Source: Bifidobacterium breve
GTDB lineage: Bacteria > Acidobacteriota > Vicinamibacteria > Vicinamibacterales > CAVVIG01
Direction of reading: 5' to 3'
Assembly (NCBI GenBank): GCA_943328785.2
Contig: CALQBJ020000004.1
Span: 1 to 43,674 of the forward strand
DNA: 43,674 nucleotides
In this document: in pieces, positions 1 to 7,658 of the stretch
Layout of the letters: each line of letters opens with the position of its first letter
How positions within the stretch are numbered: position 1 is the stretch's first letter
Notes under the pieces: generated by a model
The model's database searches: none
The model's input: the letters and a program-made list of their open reading frames with translations, nothing else
What the model was told of the DNA's origin: nothing
Position numbers and translations under genes: made by a program

Positions 1-274
1 CGATCTTGATCTGTTCACCGGGCACCGACACCCCAAAGCGCTGGAGCATGTTGGCCAGGGTCTGCGCGGAGAAGATGGTCTGCCGCTTGTCGCCGGTCTT
101 GTTCAGGCCGACGACGAGGCCGTAGCCAATCAGCTGCACCGACTCGACGCCCTGGATGGAGGCGACGTCCATCAGGCGGGTGGCCGAATCGGCGGCGCCG
201 GCCGGTGCGGCGGTCAGCCCGCACAGCACCAGCAGCAGACCCGACACGATGCGAGGAAGTGTGGAGGAATGCAT
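1..274 (-). CDS. flgI: Flagellar P-ring protein FlgI (N-terminal part, cut by window edge)
   Basis: FlgI forms the periplasmic P-ring around the distal rod. About 91 codons are present; the 3' end lies outside the window. An N-terminal hydrophobic signal peptide (residues about 8-28, ending APAGAA) is followed by the hallmark segment [20 protein letters not shown] and GLNKTGDK, diagnostic for FlgI. The ATG at 274 lies 6 nt after the flgH stop, and a GAGGA ribosome site overlaps that stop, so the two are translationally linked. It is the last flagellar gene visible in the operon. Identity is seen directly from conserved sequence. Confidence 0.95.
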   Translation of the reverse strand, partial: MHSSTLPRIVSGLLLVLCGLTAAPAGAADSATRLMDVASIQGVESVQLIGYGLVVGLNKTGDKRQTIFSAQTLANMLQRFGVSVPGEQIKI

Positions 275-280
275 GAATCC

Positions 281-973
281 TCAGAAGATCTTGTTCAGGA
301 CGCGGATGAGCCAGCCCGGCGACAGACTGTCCTTCATGAGACCGCGGCCGAAGTACCGAATCTGGAGTTCGCCAAGCGAGGTGGACAGCACGACGTTGCT
401 GGGACTGATGTCTGCAACGCGTGCCACTCCAGTCAGGACCACCACCTGGCGGTCACCATTGATGGCGATTTCGCGAACACTCTCAATAAACAGGTCACCA
501 TTTGGCAGGACCTCGGCGACGCGGCCGGTGACGATGGCTGTCAGTTCTCCGGCCCGTGTCGTTGTACCGGCACCCTTGAACTGCGTGTCGCTCTTGGCGG
601 CGGCGAGGTTGGCCGGGTCGATGAGGGCCGGCAGCTTCTTCTGCACGCCGAACAGACCGGGCACGGCGGCCGACCCGCTGCTCGACTTCGAGAGGTTCGA
701 ATCGGCCGAACCGGTGGCGGTAATGCTTTCGACCACGCGGATAGTGACCAGATCGTTCACGCGGCCGGCCCGGTTGTCGCCGAGCAGACCGTTCATCCAG
801 TCGTTGCGTCCGTGCGCGGGAGTGCCGGTGGCCTGCTGCCGCGCCGACTCGAGGTAGCGGGACAGCTGCTCGTCGTACTTGTCGCTGGCACCCGGCGGCT
901 GCGCCGCGGCCGGACCGGCCCACAGCGCGCACGCCACGCCCACCACCGCAGCCCACTGCGTCCGTTTAGTCAT
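281..973 (-). CDS. flgH: Flagellar L-ring protein FlgH
   Basis: FlgH forms the outer-membrane L-ring. The 230-residue protein has a signal peptide (residues 1-24, cleavage expected after GPAAA) and the family core: LVTIRVVESITATGSADSNL in the middle, then GVARVADISPSNVV and the C-terminal YFGRGLMKDSL...PGWLIRVLNK. Most FlgH proteins are lipoproteins with a lipobox cysteine. Here the only cysteine near the signal (C15) lies inside the hydrophobic segment in a poor context (GVAC), and the AAA-Q junction looks like a signal peptidase I site, so the protein may be non-lipidated. It sits between flgA and flgI, the usual order for ring assembly. Confidence 0.95.
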   Translation of the reverse strand: MTKRTQWAAVVGVACALWAGPAAAQPPGASDKYDEQLSRYLESARQQATGTPAHGRNDWMNGLLGDNRAGRVNDLVTIRVVESITATGSADSNLSKSSSGSAAVPGLFGVQKKLPALIDPANLAAAKSDTQFKGAGTTTRAGELTAIVTGRVAEVLPNGDLFIESVREIAINGDRQVVVLTGVARVADISPSNVVLSTSLGELQIRYFGRGLMKDSLSPGWLIRVLNKIF

Positions 974-985
974 GCATCACCTCGA

Positions 986-1675
986 CTACGCCGGCCCGGC
1001 CCTGAGCACGCGTGCACGGAGTTCGCGACGCGTCTCGCGATTCACCACCCGCACGACCGCCCCTTCGGCGCCGTTGTCCACTGCCGTCAATTCCGCCCAT
1101 ACCTGGACCGTGCCGATCGTGGCCAGCGCCTGCACGGTGTCACCCGCGCGGACAGCCAGCGGCAGCACCGCTTCCTGGAGGGTCAGCACTTCCCCGCTCG
1201 CCGTATCGCGACGCAGCGTGGCGCCGATGAGATCCATCGCCGTCGGCAGCCGCTTCAACGGCACGCCGCCCGGGTCGCCGGTGATCGACACGAGGTCGTC
1301 AGGCGTCAGCACGCTGCCGCGCACCAGTGTTCGCGCCGCCTGCACATGCGGCATCGACACGAACACGTCGGCGCGTCCGCGCCCCACCTGCATCGGCTTG
1401 CCGCTCGCTCCCGCCCCGACGATCACGAACTCCACCGGCGCATCGAGCGTCGCCCGCGGCGACGGCACCACGGCCAGCGACCCGGCCTTGTCCTCGCGCA
1501 CCGACACGTGGACGTTGCCGATCGTGATCTCCGCGCTGCTCCCGAGCCGCGAGCGCAGCTCCGCGACGAACGCGGTGGCCACGCGCTGCTGCAGCGCGGC
1601 GCTTGCCGGCGCCTGCGCATACACCGGCGACACGCCAGCCACGACCAGGAGGAGCGGAAGAAGGCGCTGCATCAC
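986..1675 (-). CDS. flgA: Flagellar P-ring formation chaperone FlgA
   Basis: FlgA is the periplasmic chaperone that assists polymerisation of FlgI into the P-ring. The 229-residue protein has a signal peptide (residues 1-20, ending SPVYA). In the second half an SAF-type domain is visible: ARTLVRGSVLTPDDLV, then DTASGEVLTLQEAVLPLAVR and GDTVQALATIGTVQVWAELT, closing with VVRVVNRETRRELRARVL. The start codon overlaps the flgG stop by 4 nt (ATGA), indicating translational coupling. The neighbours flgG, flgH and flgI confirm the role. Confidence 0.92.
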   Translation of the reverse strand: MMQRLLPLLLVVAGVSPVYAQAPASAALQQRVATAFVAELRSRLGSSAEITIGNVHVSVREDKAGSLAVVPSPRATLDAPVEFVIVGAGASGKPMQVGRGRADVFVSMPHVQAARTLVRGSVLTPDDLVSITGDPGGVPLKRLPTAMDLIGATLRRDTASGEVLTLQEAVLPLAVRAGDTVQALATIGTVQVWAELTAVDNGAEGAVVRVVNRETRRELRARVLRAGPA

Positions 1676-2460
1676 CGCACCATGTTGTTGACCTGCGAGA
1701 GCATCTCGTCCGCCGCCTTGATGACGCGCGAGTTGGCCTCGTAGGCGCGCTGTCCGAGGATCATGTTCACCATCTCCTCGACCACGCTGACGTTCGAATC
1801 TTCGATGAAGCCCTGCTGCACCGAGCCCTTGCCGTCGACACCCGGGGCGCCGGTCTGCGCGTCGCCCGACGCGGTCGTCACCTCGAAGAGGTTGCCGCCG
1901 AGCGGGCGCAGGCCCGCGGCATTCTGGAAGGTGGCGAGCTCGATCGTGCCGAGCTGCTGCGTGGCGGTCTGCCCGGCAATCTGCGCCGACACGACGCCGT
2001 CCTTCGAGATGGTGACGGTCGAGGCGTTCGCCGGAATGGTGATCTGCGGTTCGAGGCCGTAGCCGTCCGCGGTGACGAGCATCCCCTGCGCGTCGCGGTG
2101 GAAGGCACCGGTGCGGCTGTAGGCCGTCGTGCCGGCGGGGGTGGTGATCTGGAAGAAACCGTCGCCTTCGATGGCGAGGTCCAACTGTCCGCCCGAGGCG
2201 CGCAGATTGCCGGCGCTGAAGTCGCGCGAGCTGCCGACCGGACGCGTGCCGAGGCCCACCTCGAGGCCGATGGGCGCTTCTCCTACCGAGGAGGTGGCGG
2301 AGCCGGCCGCGCGGGTCTCCTGATAGACGAGGTCCTCGAACTCCATGTGGCTCTTCTTGAACCCGGCGGTATTCACGTTGGCCAGGTTGTGGGCCACGGT
2401 GTCGATGTTGGCCTGCTGGGCGTTCATGCCGCTGGCGGCCGTATAGAGGGCGCGGATCAT
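1672..2460 (-). CDS. flgG: Flagellar distal rod protein FlgG
   Basis: FlgG builds the distal rod of the flagellar axial structure. The 262-residue protein begins with the rod/hook signature (MIRALYTAASGMNAQQANID, then NLANVNTAGFKK), has the central DLAIEGDGFFQI and YSRTGAFHRDAQG motifs, and ends with the conserved helix (EEMVNMILGQRAYEANSRVI, AADEMLSQVNNMVR). Length matches the family. The start overlaps the flgF stop by 4 nt. No signal peptide is expected because rod proteins leave through the flagellar type III export apparatus. Confidence 0.97.
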   Translation of the reverse strand: MIRALYTAASGMNAQQANIDTVAHNLANVNTAGFKKSHMEFEDLVYQETRAAGSATSSVGEAPIGLEVGLGTRPVGSSRDFSAGNLRASGGQLDLAIEGDGFFQITTPAGTTAYSRTGAFHRDAQGMLVTADGYGLEPQITIPANASTVTISKDGVVSAQIAGQTATQQLGTIELATFQNAAGLRPLGGNLFEVTTASGDAQTGAPGVDGKGSVQQGFIEDSNVSVVEEMVNMILGQRAYEANSRVIKAADEMLSQVNNMVR

Positions 2461-3179
2461 CTCAGTCTCCCCAGTTGGTCGATGGCGCGGCCATCGATGT
2501 CGTTCATCATCAGCGTCATGGCTTTCTGGAGCGCCTCGAAGCTGCGGCTCACGCCGGTCAACTGCGCGACGCGGTCGACGAGGGAGACGTTGGATTGCTC
2601 CAGGGTTCCCATGCGGACACCCGGCTGCGCCACATCGATGGGCACAGCCGTCCCGGCGCGCAGCTTGGCACCGCTCTCGGCGGCAAGGCCGCTCGGATTC
2701 TCGAAGCTCACGACCCTCAGCTTGCCCGCGGCGACGCCGCCGGCCTTGATGGTGCCGTCGCCGTCGACGATGACCTCACCCTGCCCGAGCCGGATGGGAC
2801 CGTTGGTGCCCTGCACGGCGGAGCCGTCATCGGTGACCAGCGTGCCGTCGGTGCTGCGGTTGAAGTGGCCGTTGCGGGTGTAGCGCGCGCCTTGCGGCGT
2901 ATCGACCACGAAGAAGCCGTTCCCCTCGAGCGCGAAGTCGAGGTCGCGGCCGGTCGAGGCCATTGTGCCCGGCGCCACGTCGAGCCGGCGGTCGCCGGTC
3001 GTGACGTCGATCGCCGACTGCAGCACGGTCGAGAACTGCGGACGATCCGCCTGCGCGTCGGCTGCCCGCTCGCTCTTGTATCCCGCGGTGCCGACATTCG
3101 CGATATCCGCCGCCAGCCGATCGAGCTGGTCGAGGCGGGCGCGCATGCCGCTCAGTGCGATGTATTGGCTGCCTGCCAT
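2457..3179 (-). CDS. flgF: Flagellar basal-body rod protein FlgF
   Basis: FlgF is a rod component of the FlgF/FlgG family. The 240-residue protein shows the N-terminal motif ALSGMRARLDQLDRLAADIA and NVGTAGYKSE, the core DFALEGNGFFVVDT and YTRNGHFNRSTDG, and a C-terminal helix LVDRVAQLTGVSRSFEALQK. It is shorter and more diverged than FlgG, as FlgF usually is. Its start lies inside the end of the upstream zinc-finger/MshEN gene (28-nt overlap), an unusually long overlap that argues for co-translation. Confidence 0.93.
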   Translation of the reverse strand: MAGSQYIALSGMRARLDQLDRLAADIANVGTAGYKSERAADAQADRPQFSTVLQSAIDVTTGDRRLDVAPGTMASTGRDLDFALEGNGFFVVDTPQGARYTRNGHFNRSTDGTLVTDDGSAVQGTNGPIRLGQGEVIVDGDGTIKAGGVAAGKLRVVSFENPSGLAAESGAKLRAGTAVPIDVAQPGVRMGTLEQSNVSLVDRVAQLTGVSRSFEALQKAMTLMMNDIDGRAIDQLGRLR

Positions 3180-3985
3180 GACAACTCCTGCGTGGTCGGG
3201 CGGGCGAACAGGACGTCGTTCACCATGGCCTCCCCATGTACACGAACCCAGATGTAGGGGTCCCAGTGCGCTTCGGCGAGCCGTGCGCGGCGGCCCGAGG
3301 CGGCGAGGGTCGCAATGCGCGTCGCCGCTTCGCCTTCACTGTTCACGATGACGACGCGTGTGGTCGACCCGTCCTCGGCCTGTGCGGTGCCGTAGTTGGT
3401 GAACAGGCCGGCCCACACCTCGTCCTCGACGAGATACGGCTCGGGCTTCCACCCGGCCAGCGTGCTCAGCGCGGTGACCGCATCCCAGCGCACCGGCGCC
3501 ATCGACGCCACGCGCACGCGACCATCGCGGTCCGGCTTCGAGAACGGAATGAGTCCGAGCGCGGCCATGGCTTCGTGCGGCAGCCCGCCTGGGCCGTCCT
3601 GCACGGTGGCCGGGTCGATCGCGGTGAGGTAGCGTGTGCCGGCCTGCGCCGCCAGCGCCCTCAGCACCATGCCGGCGTCGAGGCCGAACATGGCGCGCGC
3701 CTGCGCACCGAGCCTGAGGCCGCTCTTCCGCTGCGCCTCCAGCGCGTCGTGCAACTGGTCGGCTGAGAGCGCACCGTGATGACGCAGCAGCACGCCAAGG
3801 CGCAGGTGCGGAGCCGACGCCAGGATCGGCTGTTCGACTCGGACCGCGCCGGCGAGCCGCTTCTGGACCATGTGCTCCACACAGGTCTTCGAGCAGAACC
3901 AGCCGGCATCGACGGAGAGTCCTGAGACGCCAGCCAGCACATCGGGGCGCCAGCGACCGCACGACTCAGACGCGCAGCGCGCCAT
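3152..3985 (-). CDS. Zinc-finger plus MshEN-domain protein, predicted c-di-GMP receptor of the flagellar operon
   Basis: Predicted 277-residue cytosolic protein. I chose the ATG at 3985, which gives an N-terminus MARCASESCGRW and a 20-nt overlap with the upstream gene; an upstream start at 4069 would only add low-complexity sequence. Residues 4-35 hold C4, C9, C31 and C35 (WFCSKTC), an FCS-like treble of zinc ligands. Residues 62-85 read RLGVLLRHHGALSADQ followed by LHDALEAQ, a complete match to the 24-residue MshEN motif. After a 5-residue spacer (RKSGL) a second 24-residue copy (91-114) starts RLGAQARAMFG and ends LRALAAQ. Two such motifs with a 5-residue spacer are the known c-di-GMP-binding signature of MshE/GspE-type N-domains. 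Unlike MshE there is no ATPase domain; the rest resembles a GspE N-terminal fold. c-di-GMP binding is inferred. Confidence 0.75.
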   Translation of the reverse strand: MARCASESCGRWRPDVLAGVSGLSVDAGWFCSKTCVEHMVQKRLAGAVRVEQPILASAPHLRLGVLLRHHGALSADQLHDALEAQRKSGLRLGAQARAMFGLDAGMVLRALAAQAGTRYLTAIDPATVQDGPGGLPHEAMAALGLIPFSKPDRDGRVRVASMAPVRWDAVTALSTLAGWKPEPYLVEDEVWAGLFTNYGTAQAEDGSTTRVVIVNSEGEAATRIATLAASGRRARLAEAHWDPYIWVRVHGEAMVNDVLFARPTTQELSWQAANTSH

Positions 3986-4355
3986 GGTCTGCCTCCGTTG
4001 ACCGGGCTGCCGCATCGAGTCCGAGGTGCAGCCGGATTTCGCTTTCGGAGATCGACTCGTCGGCGGCAATCGCCGTGACGGGACGCCCCTTCGTCGCGGC
4101 GCTGACGATGCGGCGCGTGGTCGCGCGGGTGGTACCGCGCGTCGAGGTCTTCGTGCCGAACGCGGTCAGGCCAGCCGCGACATTCGCGAGCCCCTGTTCG
4201 GTGGTGTCGGTCAACAGCGACAGCGCCTCGGAGAAGTGCGCGAGCCGGTCGTGCATCCGTTCGGCACCGGTGACGCGACGCGCCAGGCGGACGAGCAGGA
4301 CCAACTGCAGGGCGCTGATCACGGCCATCGCCGCGAGTACGTAGGTGAGGATCAT
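3966..4355 (-). CDS. Small membrane-anchored coiled-coil protein of the flagellar operon
   Basis: A 129-residue protein starting ATG at 4355, overlapping the stop of the FliY/N-like gene by 4 nt (ATGA). Residues 4-23 form one membrane helix (LTYVLAAMAVISALQLVLLV), followed by a predicted cytoplasmic helix (ARRVTGAERMHDRLAHFSEA), a basic Ser/Thr-rich linker and a C-terminal SISESEIRLHLGLDAAAR segment. One N-terminal helix plus a short C-terminal HTH-like tail is the architecture of small DUF2802/DUF6115-type proteins often found in flagellar loci, but I cannot confirm the family. Its function is unknown; basal-body tethering of the following MshEN protein is only a guess. Confidence 0.7.
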   Translation of the reverse strand: MILTYVLAAMAVISALQLVLLVRLARRVTGAERMHDRLAHFSEALSLLTDTTEQGLANVAAGLTAFGTKTSTRGTTRATTRRIVSAATKGRPVTAIAADESISESEIRLHLGLDAAARSTEADHGALRV

Positions 4356-5092
4356 CGTGTCTCCAAGGCACGGAAGCGGTCCGTGCGGCTGACCAGGTCG
4401 GTGATGCGCAGCCCGTAACTGCCGTCGACAATCACCACTTCCCCGTACGCCACGACCTTGTCGCTGACCAGCAGTTCGACCGGTTCGTCGGGGGAGCGGC
4501 CCATATCGACAATCGAGCCTGGCCCGAGCCCCGACAACGCCTTCAGCGACAGCGTCGTCCGGCCGAAACGGACCACCAGCGGCAGTTCGACATCGAGCAC
4601 CAGGTCGAGATTGCCGCTCTGGCGCACGTTCTGGGCGTCGCCGACGGCGGAGAGGCTGGCGGACACGGCGACGAGGCCGACGGTCTCTGCGGTCATCGGG
4701 AACTGCAGCAGGCCGGCCGATGCCGGCGCGTTGCCAGGCGTGATGGCCGACATCGAGAAGCGCAAGCCGCTGAAGTCGGGTGCGAGCGAGACGATGGCGC
4801 ACGCATGCGTCGCCATCTCGCGCACGAGGTTGATGACATCTTCGAGGGCCGGTTCGCCCTCGGCTCCCGTCGCGGCGCGCACCGCGGCATCGGCGACGGC
4901 CGACTCGATCCAGGCGACGACGACACCGCTTTGCGAACCGGCGACCTTGACCGAGAGGAGCAGGCCGCGCCCCACGGCTGGACCGCTGGCCGGTTCCACG
5001 GTCACGGTGGCCCCGATGGCGGCGGCCAGCGCCGCGACCAGTTCGTGGCCGAACCGCGAGGCAAGGCGAGTGGACAGTTGTTGATCGGTCAT
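4352..5092 (-). CDS. Flagellar motor switch protein, long FliN/FliY-like
   Basis: The 246-residue protein has a C-terminal SpoA (FliN-type) domain at about 160-240: DLVLDVELPLVVRFGRTTLS, IVDMGRSPDEPVELLVSDKV and YGEVVIVDGSYGLRITDL. The first 150 residues look like a CheC/CheX-like fold, so the architecture is closest to FliY. The helix LEDVINLVREMATHACA sits where CheC/CheX would carry a phosphatase signature, but the expected Glu and Asn are not evident. It directly follows fliM (stop and start adjacent, 0 nt apart) and belongs in the cytoplasmic C-ring. A second, short FliN lies at 13928-14239. Confidence 0.85.
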   Translation of the reverse strand: MTDQQLSTRLASRFGHELVAALAAAIGATVTVEPASGPAVGRGLLLSVKVAGSQSGVVVAWIESAVADAAVRAATGAEGEPALEDVINLVREMATHACAIVSLAPDFSGLRFSMSAITPGNAPASAGLLQFPMTAETVGLVAVSASLSAVGDAQNVRQSGNLDLVLDVELPLVVRFGRTTLSLKALSGLGPGSIVDMGRSPDEPVELLVSDKVVAYGEVVIVDGSYGLRITDLVSRTDRFRALETR

Positions 5093-6070
5093 TTAGCCCT
5101 CGGACATTCCCGCCTCGGCGCGGCGTTCGATTCGAACCCCCACGCGTCCGGCGTGCTTGGTCAAGCGCCCGGTGTATTTGCGCGTGTCGCCGACCCGGAT
5201 TTCGACCGGTTCGTCCGCGCGGACCCCGAGCGTGAGGATGTCGCCCGGCTGCAGGGCCACGAGTTCGCTGGTGCGTAGCCGCGCCTCGAGCATCGCCGTC
5301 AGCCGCATCGGAACGCGCTGCAGGTTCTCCCGCAGCCACAGCTTCTCGACATCGTTCGGCTCTCGGCGCTGGCGATGCCAGGCCTGGCCGAAGTGGGCAC
5401 CGACCGACTCGATCAGGCTGGCCGGCAGGCACAGATTCATCATTCCGCGCGCGGTGCCGATTCTCATATCGAACGCGATCATGACGACCACTTCATTCGG
5501 CGCAGACACCTGCAGCATCTGGGGACGGGTCTCTCGACCGCGCACGGTGAACTGCAGCGGGGTGAGCGCACGCCAGGTGTCGGACAGGCTGTCGAGCAGC
5601 AACTTCACGACCGATTCGATCACGTTCTGCTCGATGTCGCTCAGCGCCCGGGTTGGCGCCACGCCGTTGCCGGTGCCGCCGAGGATGCGGTCGACGATCG
5701 AGAACGCAATGGCCGGGTTCACTTCGAGCGCGCCCAGATCCTCGAACGGCGCCATCGACAGCGCATAGAAGGCGGTCGGATCGGACAGCGACATCAGGAA
5801 CTCGGAATATGAGAACTGCTCCACCGACACCACCGACAGCTCGGTGATGGCACGGAGGTACGCGGAGAGCGACGTCGCCACGTTGCGCGCGAACCGGTCG
5901 TGCAGGAACTGCAGCGAGTGAATCTGTTCCTTCGAGACGCGGTCCGGGCGGCGGAAGTTGTACCGCGCTGCCTCGCGCGACGACGCCCTGCGCGGCGACG
6001 AGTCGTATGGGGTCTCGTCCTTGGCGAAGAGCAGCGCGTCGATTTCTTCCTGCGAGAGAATCGTGCTCAT
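5093..6070 (-). CDS. fliM: Flagellar motor switch protein FliM
   Basis: FliM is the C-ring middle protein that binds phospho-CheY and couples it to switching. The 325-residue protein starts with the CheY-P-binding peptide ILSQEEIDALL (residues 4-14). The middle domain shows LQFLHDRFARNVATSLSAYL, SLSDPTAFYALSMAPFEDLG and FSIVDRILGGTG. The C-terminal SpoA domain includes LRTSELVALQPGDILTLGVR. Its start overlaps the fliA stop by 4 nt. The intact CheY-binding motif implies a functional chemotaxis output, although no intact cheY is present in this window. Confidence 0.97.
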   Translation of the reverse strand: MSTILSQEEIDALLFAKDETPYDSSPRRASSREAARYNFRRPDRVSKEQIHSLQFLHDRFARNVATSLSAYLRAITELSVVSVEQFSYSEFLMSLSDPTAFYALSMAPFEDLGALEVNPAIAFSIVDRILGGTGNGVAPTRALSDIEQNVIESVVKLLLDSLSDTWRALTPLQFTVRGRETRPQMLQVSAPNEVVVMIAFDMRIGTARGMMNLCLPASLIESVGAHFGQAWHRQRREPNDVEKLWLRENLQRVPMRLTAMLEARLRTSELVALQPGDILTLGVRADEPVEIRVGDTRKYTGRLTKHAGRVGVRIERRAEAGMSEG

Positions 6071-6813
6071 GCGACCGCTCCCGGCTGGCGCATCCGCGTC
6101 GCCAGCCTCGAGCGGAGCCGGCCGATCGCCTGCGTCCGCAACTGCGAGACGCGTGACTCACCCACCCCGATGACCTGGCCGATTTCGGCGAGCGTCAACT
6201 CTTCCTGGTAATAGAGCGCCAGAATCTGGCGTTCGCGGTCGGGTAGTTCCGTGATGGCCTCGGCCAGCAACTGCCGGAGTTCCTCGCGTTCGAGCCGGGC
6301 ATACGGGCCTTCACCTGGGTCGACGGCCACTTCGAGGGAGCTGGTGCCGTCGCCGTTGGTCGCCTGGCGGATGACCGCCAGTTCCGCCGTCTTCAGCTGG
6401 TCGAGGATGCGGCCGTACTCCGATTCGGAGACGTTGAGCGCCCCGGCCACTTCCTTCTCGCCGGGCTCGCGCCCGAGTTCGTGACGCAGGCGGGCCATCG
6501 TGCCGTCCATCGTCCGTCCGAGCTTGCGGACCGACCGCGGCGCCCAGTCGAGGTCGCGCAGCGCGTCGAGCATCGCGCCATGGATACGGCGGCGAGCGAA
6601 GGCGTCGAACGGCACGCCGAGGGTTGGCTTGAACCGGCTGGCGGCGTCGATCAACCCGAGCACACCCACACTGATCAACTCGGACACTTCCACCTGCGAG
6701 GGGACGCGGTGCGCGAGGCGCCCCGCCAGGGCCCGTACCAGACCGACGTGGTCCATGACCAGACGGTCACGTGTCTCGAGGTCTGGTTCTGGCATTGCCA
6801 TCGTCATGCGCAT
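6067..6813 (-). CDS. fliA: RNA polymerase sigma-28 factor FliA
   Basis: FliA directs late flagellar gene transcription. Region 2 is visible as LISVGVLGLIDAASRF and FDAFARRRIHGAMLDALRDL, region 3 as LGREPGEKEVAGALNVSE, and region 4 as LPDRERQILALYYQEELT followed by the HTH EIGQVIGVGESRVSQLR. I chose the ATG at 6813 (248 residues) because a GGAGG lies 7 nt upstream; the ATG at 6807, which forms an ATGA overlap with the flhG stop, is a close alternative. The flhF-flhG-fliA order is classical. No anti-sigma factor flgM is seen in the window. Confidence 0.95.
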   Translation of the reverse strand: MRMTMAMPEPDLETRDRLVMDHVGLVRALAGRLAHRVPSQVEVSELISVGVLGLIDAASRFKPTLGVPFDAFARRRIHGAMLDALRDLDWAPRSVRKLGRTMDGTMARLRHELGREPGEKEVAGALNVSESEYGRILDQLKTAELAVIRQATNGDGTSSLEVAVDPGEGPYARLEREELRQLLAEAITELPDRERQILALYYQEELTLAEIGQVIGVGESRVSQLRTQAIGRLRSRLATRMRQPGAVA

Positions 6814-7658
6814 GACCGCGCCTCCGTCCGCGCAAAGCCGTCCGCGGTCATCACACTGCTCTGCACAGCCGGTGCCGCCGTCTCGATCGGAGGCGTCCAC
6901 AGGGCGATCCGCCGTGCCAGGCGTTGAAAGGCACGGGTCGCCGGGCTGTCCACGAACTGCGTCATGAGCGGTCGCTGCGCCTGGACTGATTCCGACACGC
7001 GAGGGTCGAGTTCCACGTGTCCGTAGTAGCGGATGGTGCCGCCGAGGAACTGCTGCACCGCCGTTCCGAGCTTCCGCGCAGCGAGCCACCCCTGCTCGGC
7101 ATCGCGCGCCATGTTCACCACGAGCCCCACCTCGCGGCCTGGGGCCGCACCGATGAGCAACTTCGTCATCGCGTAGGCATCCACCAGCGCCGTCGGGTCG
7201 CACGTGGTGACCACAATGGCTTTATCCGTGGCGTCGGCCACCATCAAGGCGGTGTCGCCGATGCCTGGGCCGGTGTCGACGAGGAGGTAGTCGAAGGTCG
7301 ACCCGAGCTGGTCGATACCGGCTTGCACACGGGCCCAGTGGTCGGTGGGCAACGCGGCCATGCCCTTGATGCCGGTGCCGGCCGGGAAGACCCGCACGCC
7401 CCACGCCGTGCTCGCTTCGATCTCGCCCAGCGCCTTCTCGCCGGCCAGGACCGAACCCAGATGCGACTCTGGGGAGAGGCCCAGCATCACGTCGACATTG
7501 CCCAGTCCGAAGTCGGCGTCGAGGATGCCGACGCGGACCTGCAGGCGGGCCAGGGCTATCGCCAGGTTGACGGTGAGCGTCGTCTTGCCGACACCGCCCT
7601 TGCCGCTGGTGACCGCGATGGTGACGCCGCGGCGCACAGACTGCACAGGACTACTCAT
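6804..7658 (-). CDS. flhG: Flagellar number regulator FlhG (MinD-like ATPase)
   Basis: FlhG (FleN/YlxH) is a MinD-type ATPase that controls flagellar number and placement with FlhF. The 284-residue protein has the deviant Walker A SGKGGVGKTT (18-27), ILDADFGLGN (45-54), and DYLLVDTGPGIGDTALM for Walker B, followed by VTTCDPTALVDAYAMTK. The N-terminus is only about ten residues before the first beta strand, and the usual DQAxxLR FlhF-activating helix is not recognisable. The start overlaps the flhF stop by 4 nt. Family assignment is firm; loss of FlhF activation is inference. Confidence 0.94.
   Translation of the reverse strand: MSSPVQSVRRGVTIAVTSGKGGVGKTTLTVNLAIALARLQVRVGILDADFGLGNVDVMLGLSPESHLGSVLAGEKALGEIEASTAWGVRVFPAGTGIKGMAALPTDHWARVQAGIDQLGSTFDYLLVDTGPGIGDTALMVADATDKAIVVTTCDPTALVDAYAMTKLLIGAAPGREVGLVVNMARDAEQGWLAARKLGTAVQQFLGGTIRYYGHVELDPRVSESVQAQRPLMTQFVDSPATRAFQRLARRIALWTPPIETAAPAVQSSVMTADGFARTEARSCA

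Noticed and set aside
269-1744. A 491-codon open frame on the plus strand across flgH and flgA
   Set aside because: It is antisense to clear ring genes, rich in Arg/His as expected of a shadow frame in high-GC DNA, and has no recognisable domain.
3986-4069. Longer N-terminus for the zinc-finger/MshEN protein from 4069
   Set aside because: The added 28 residues are low-complexity, overlap the upstream gene by over 100 nt, and precede the natural start of the Cys motif.
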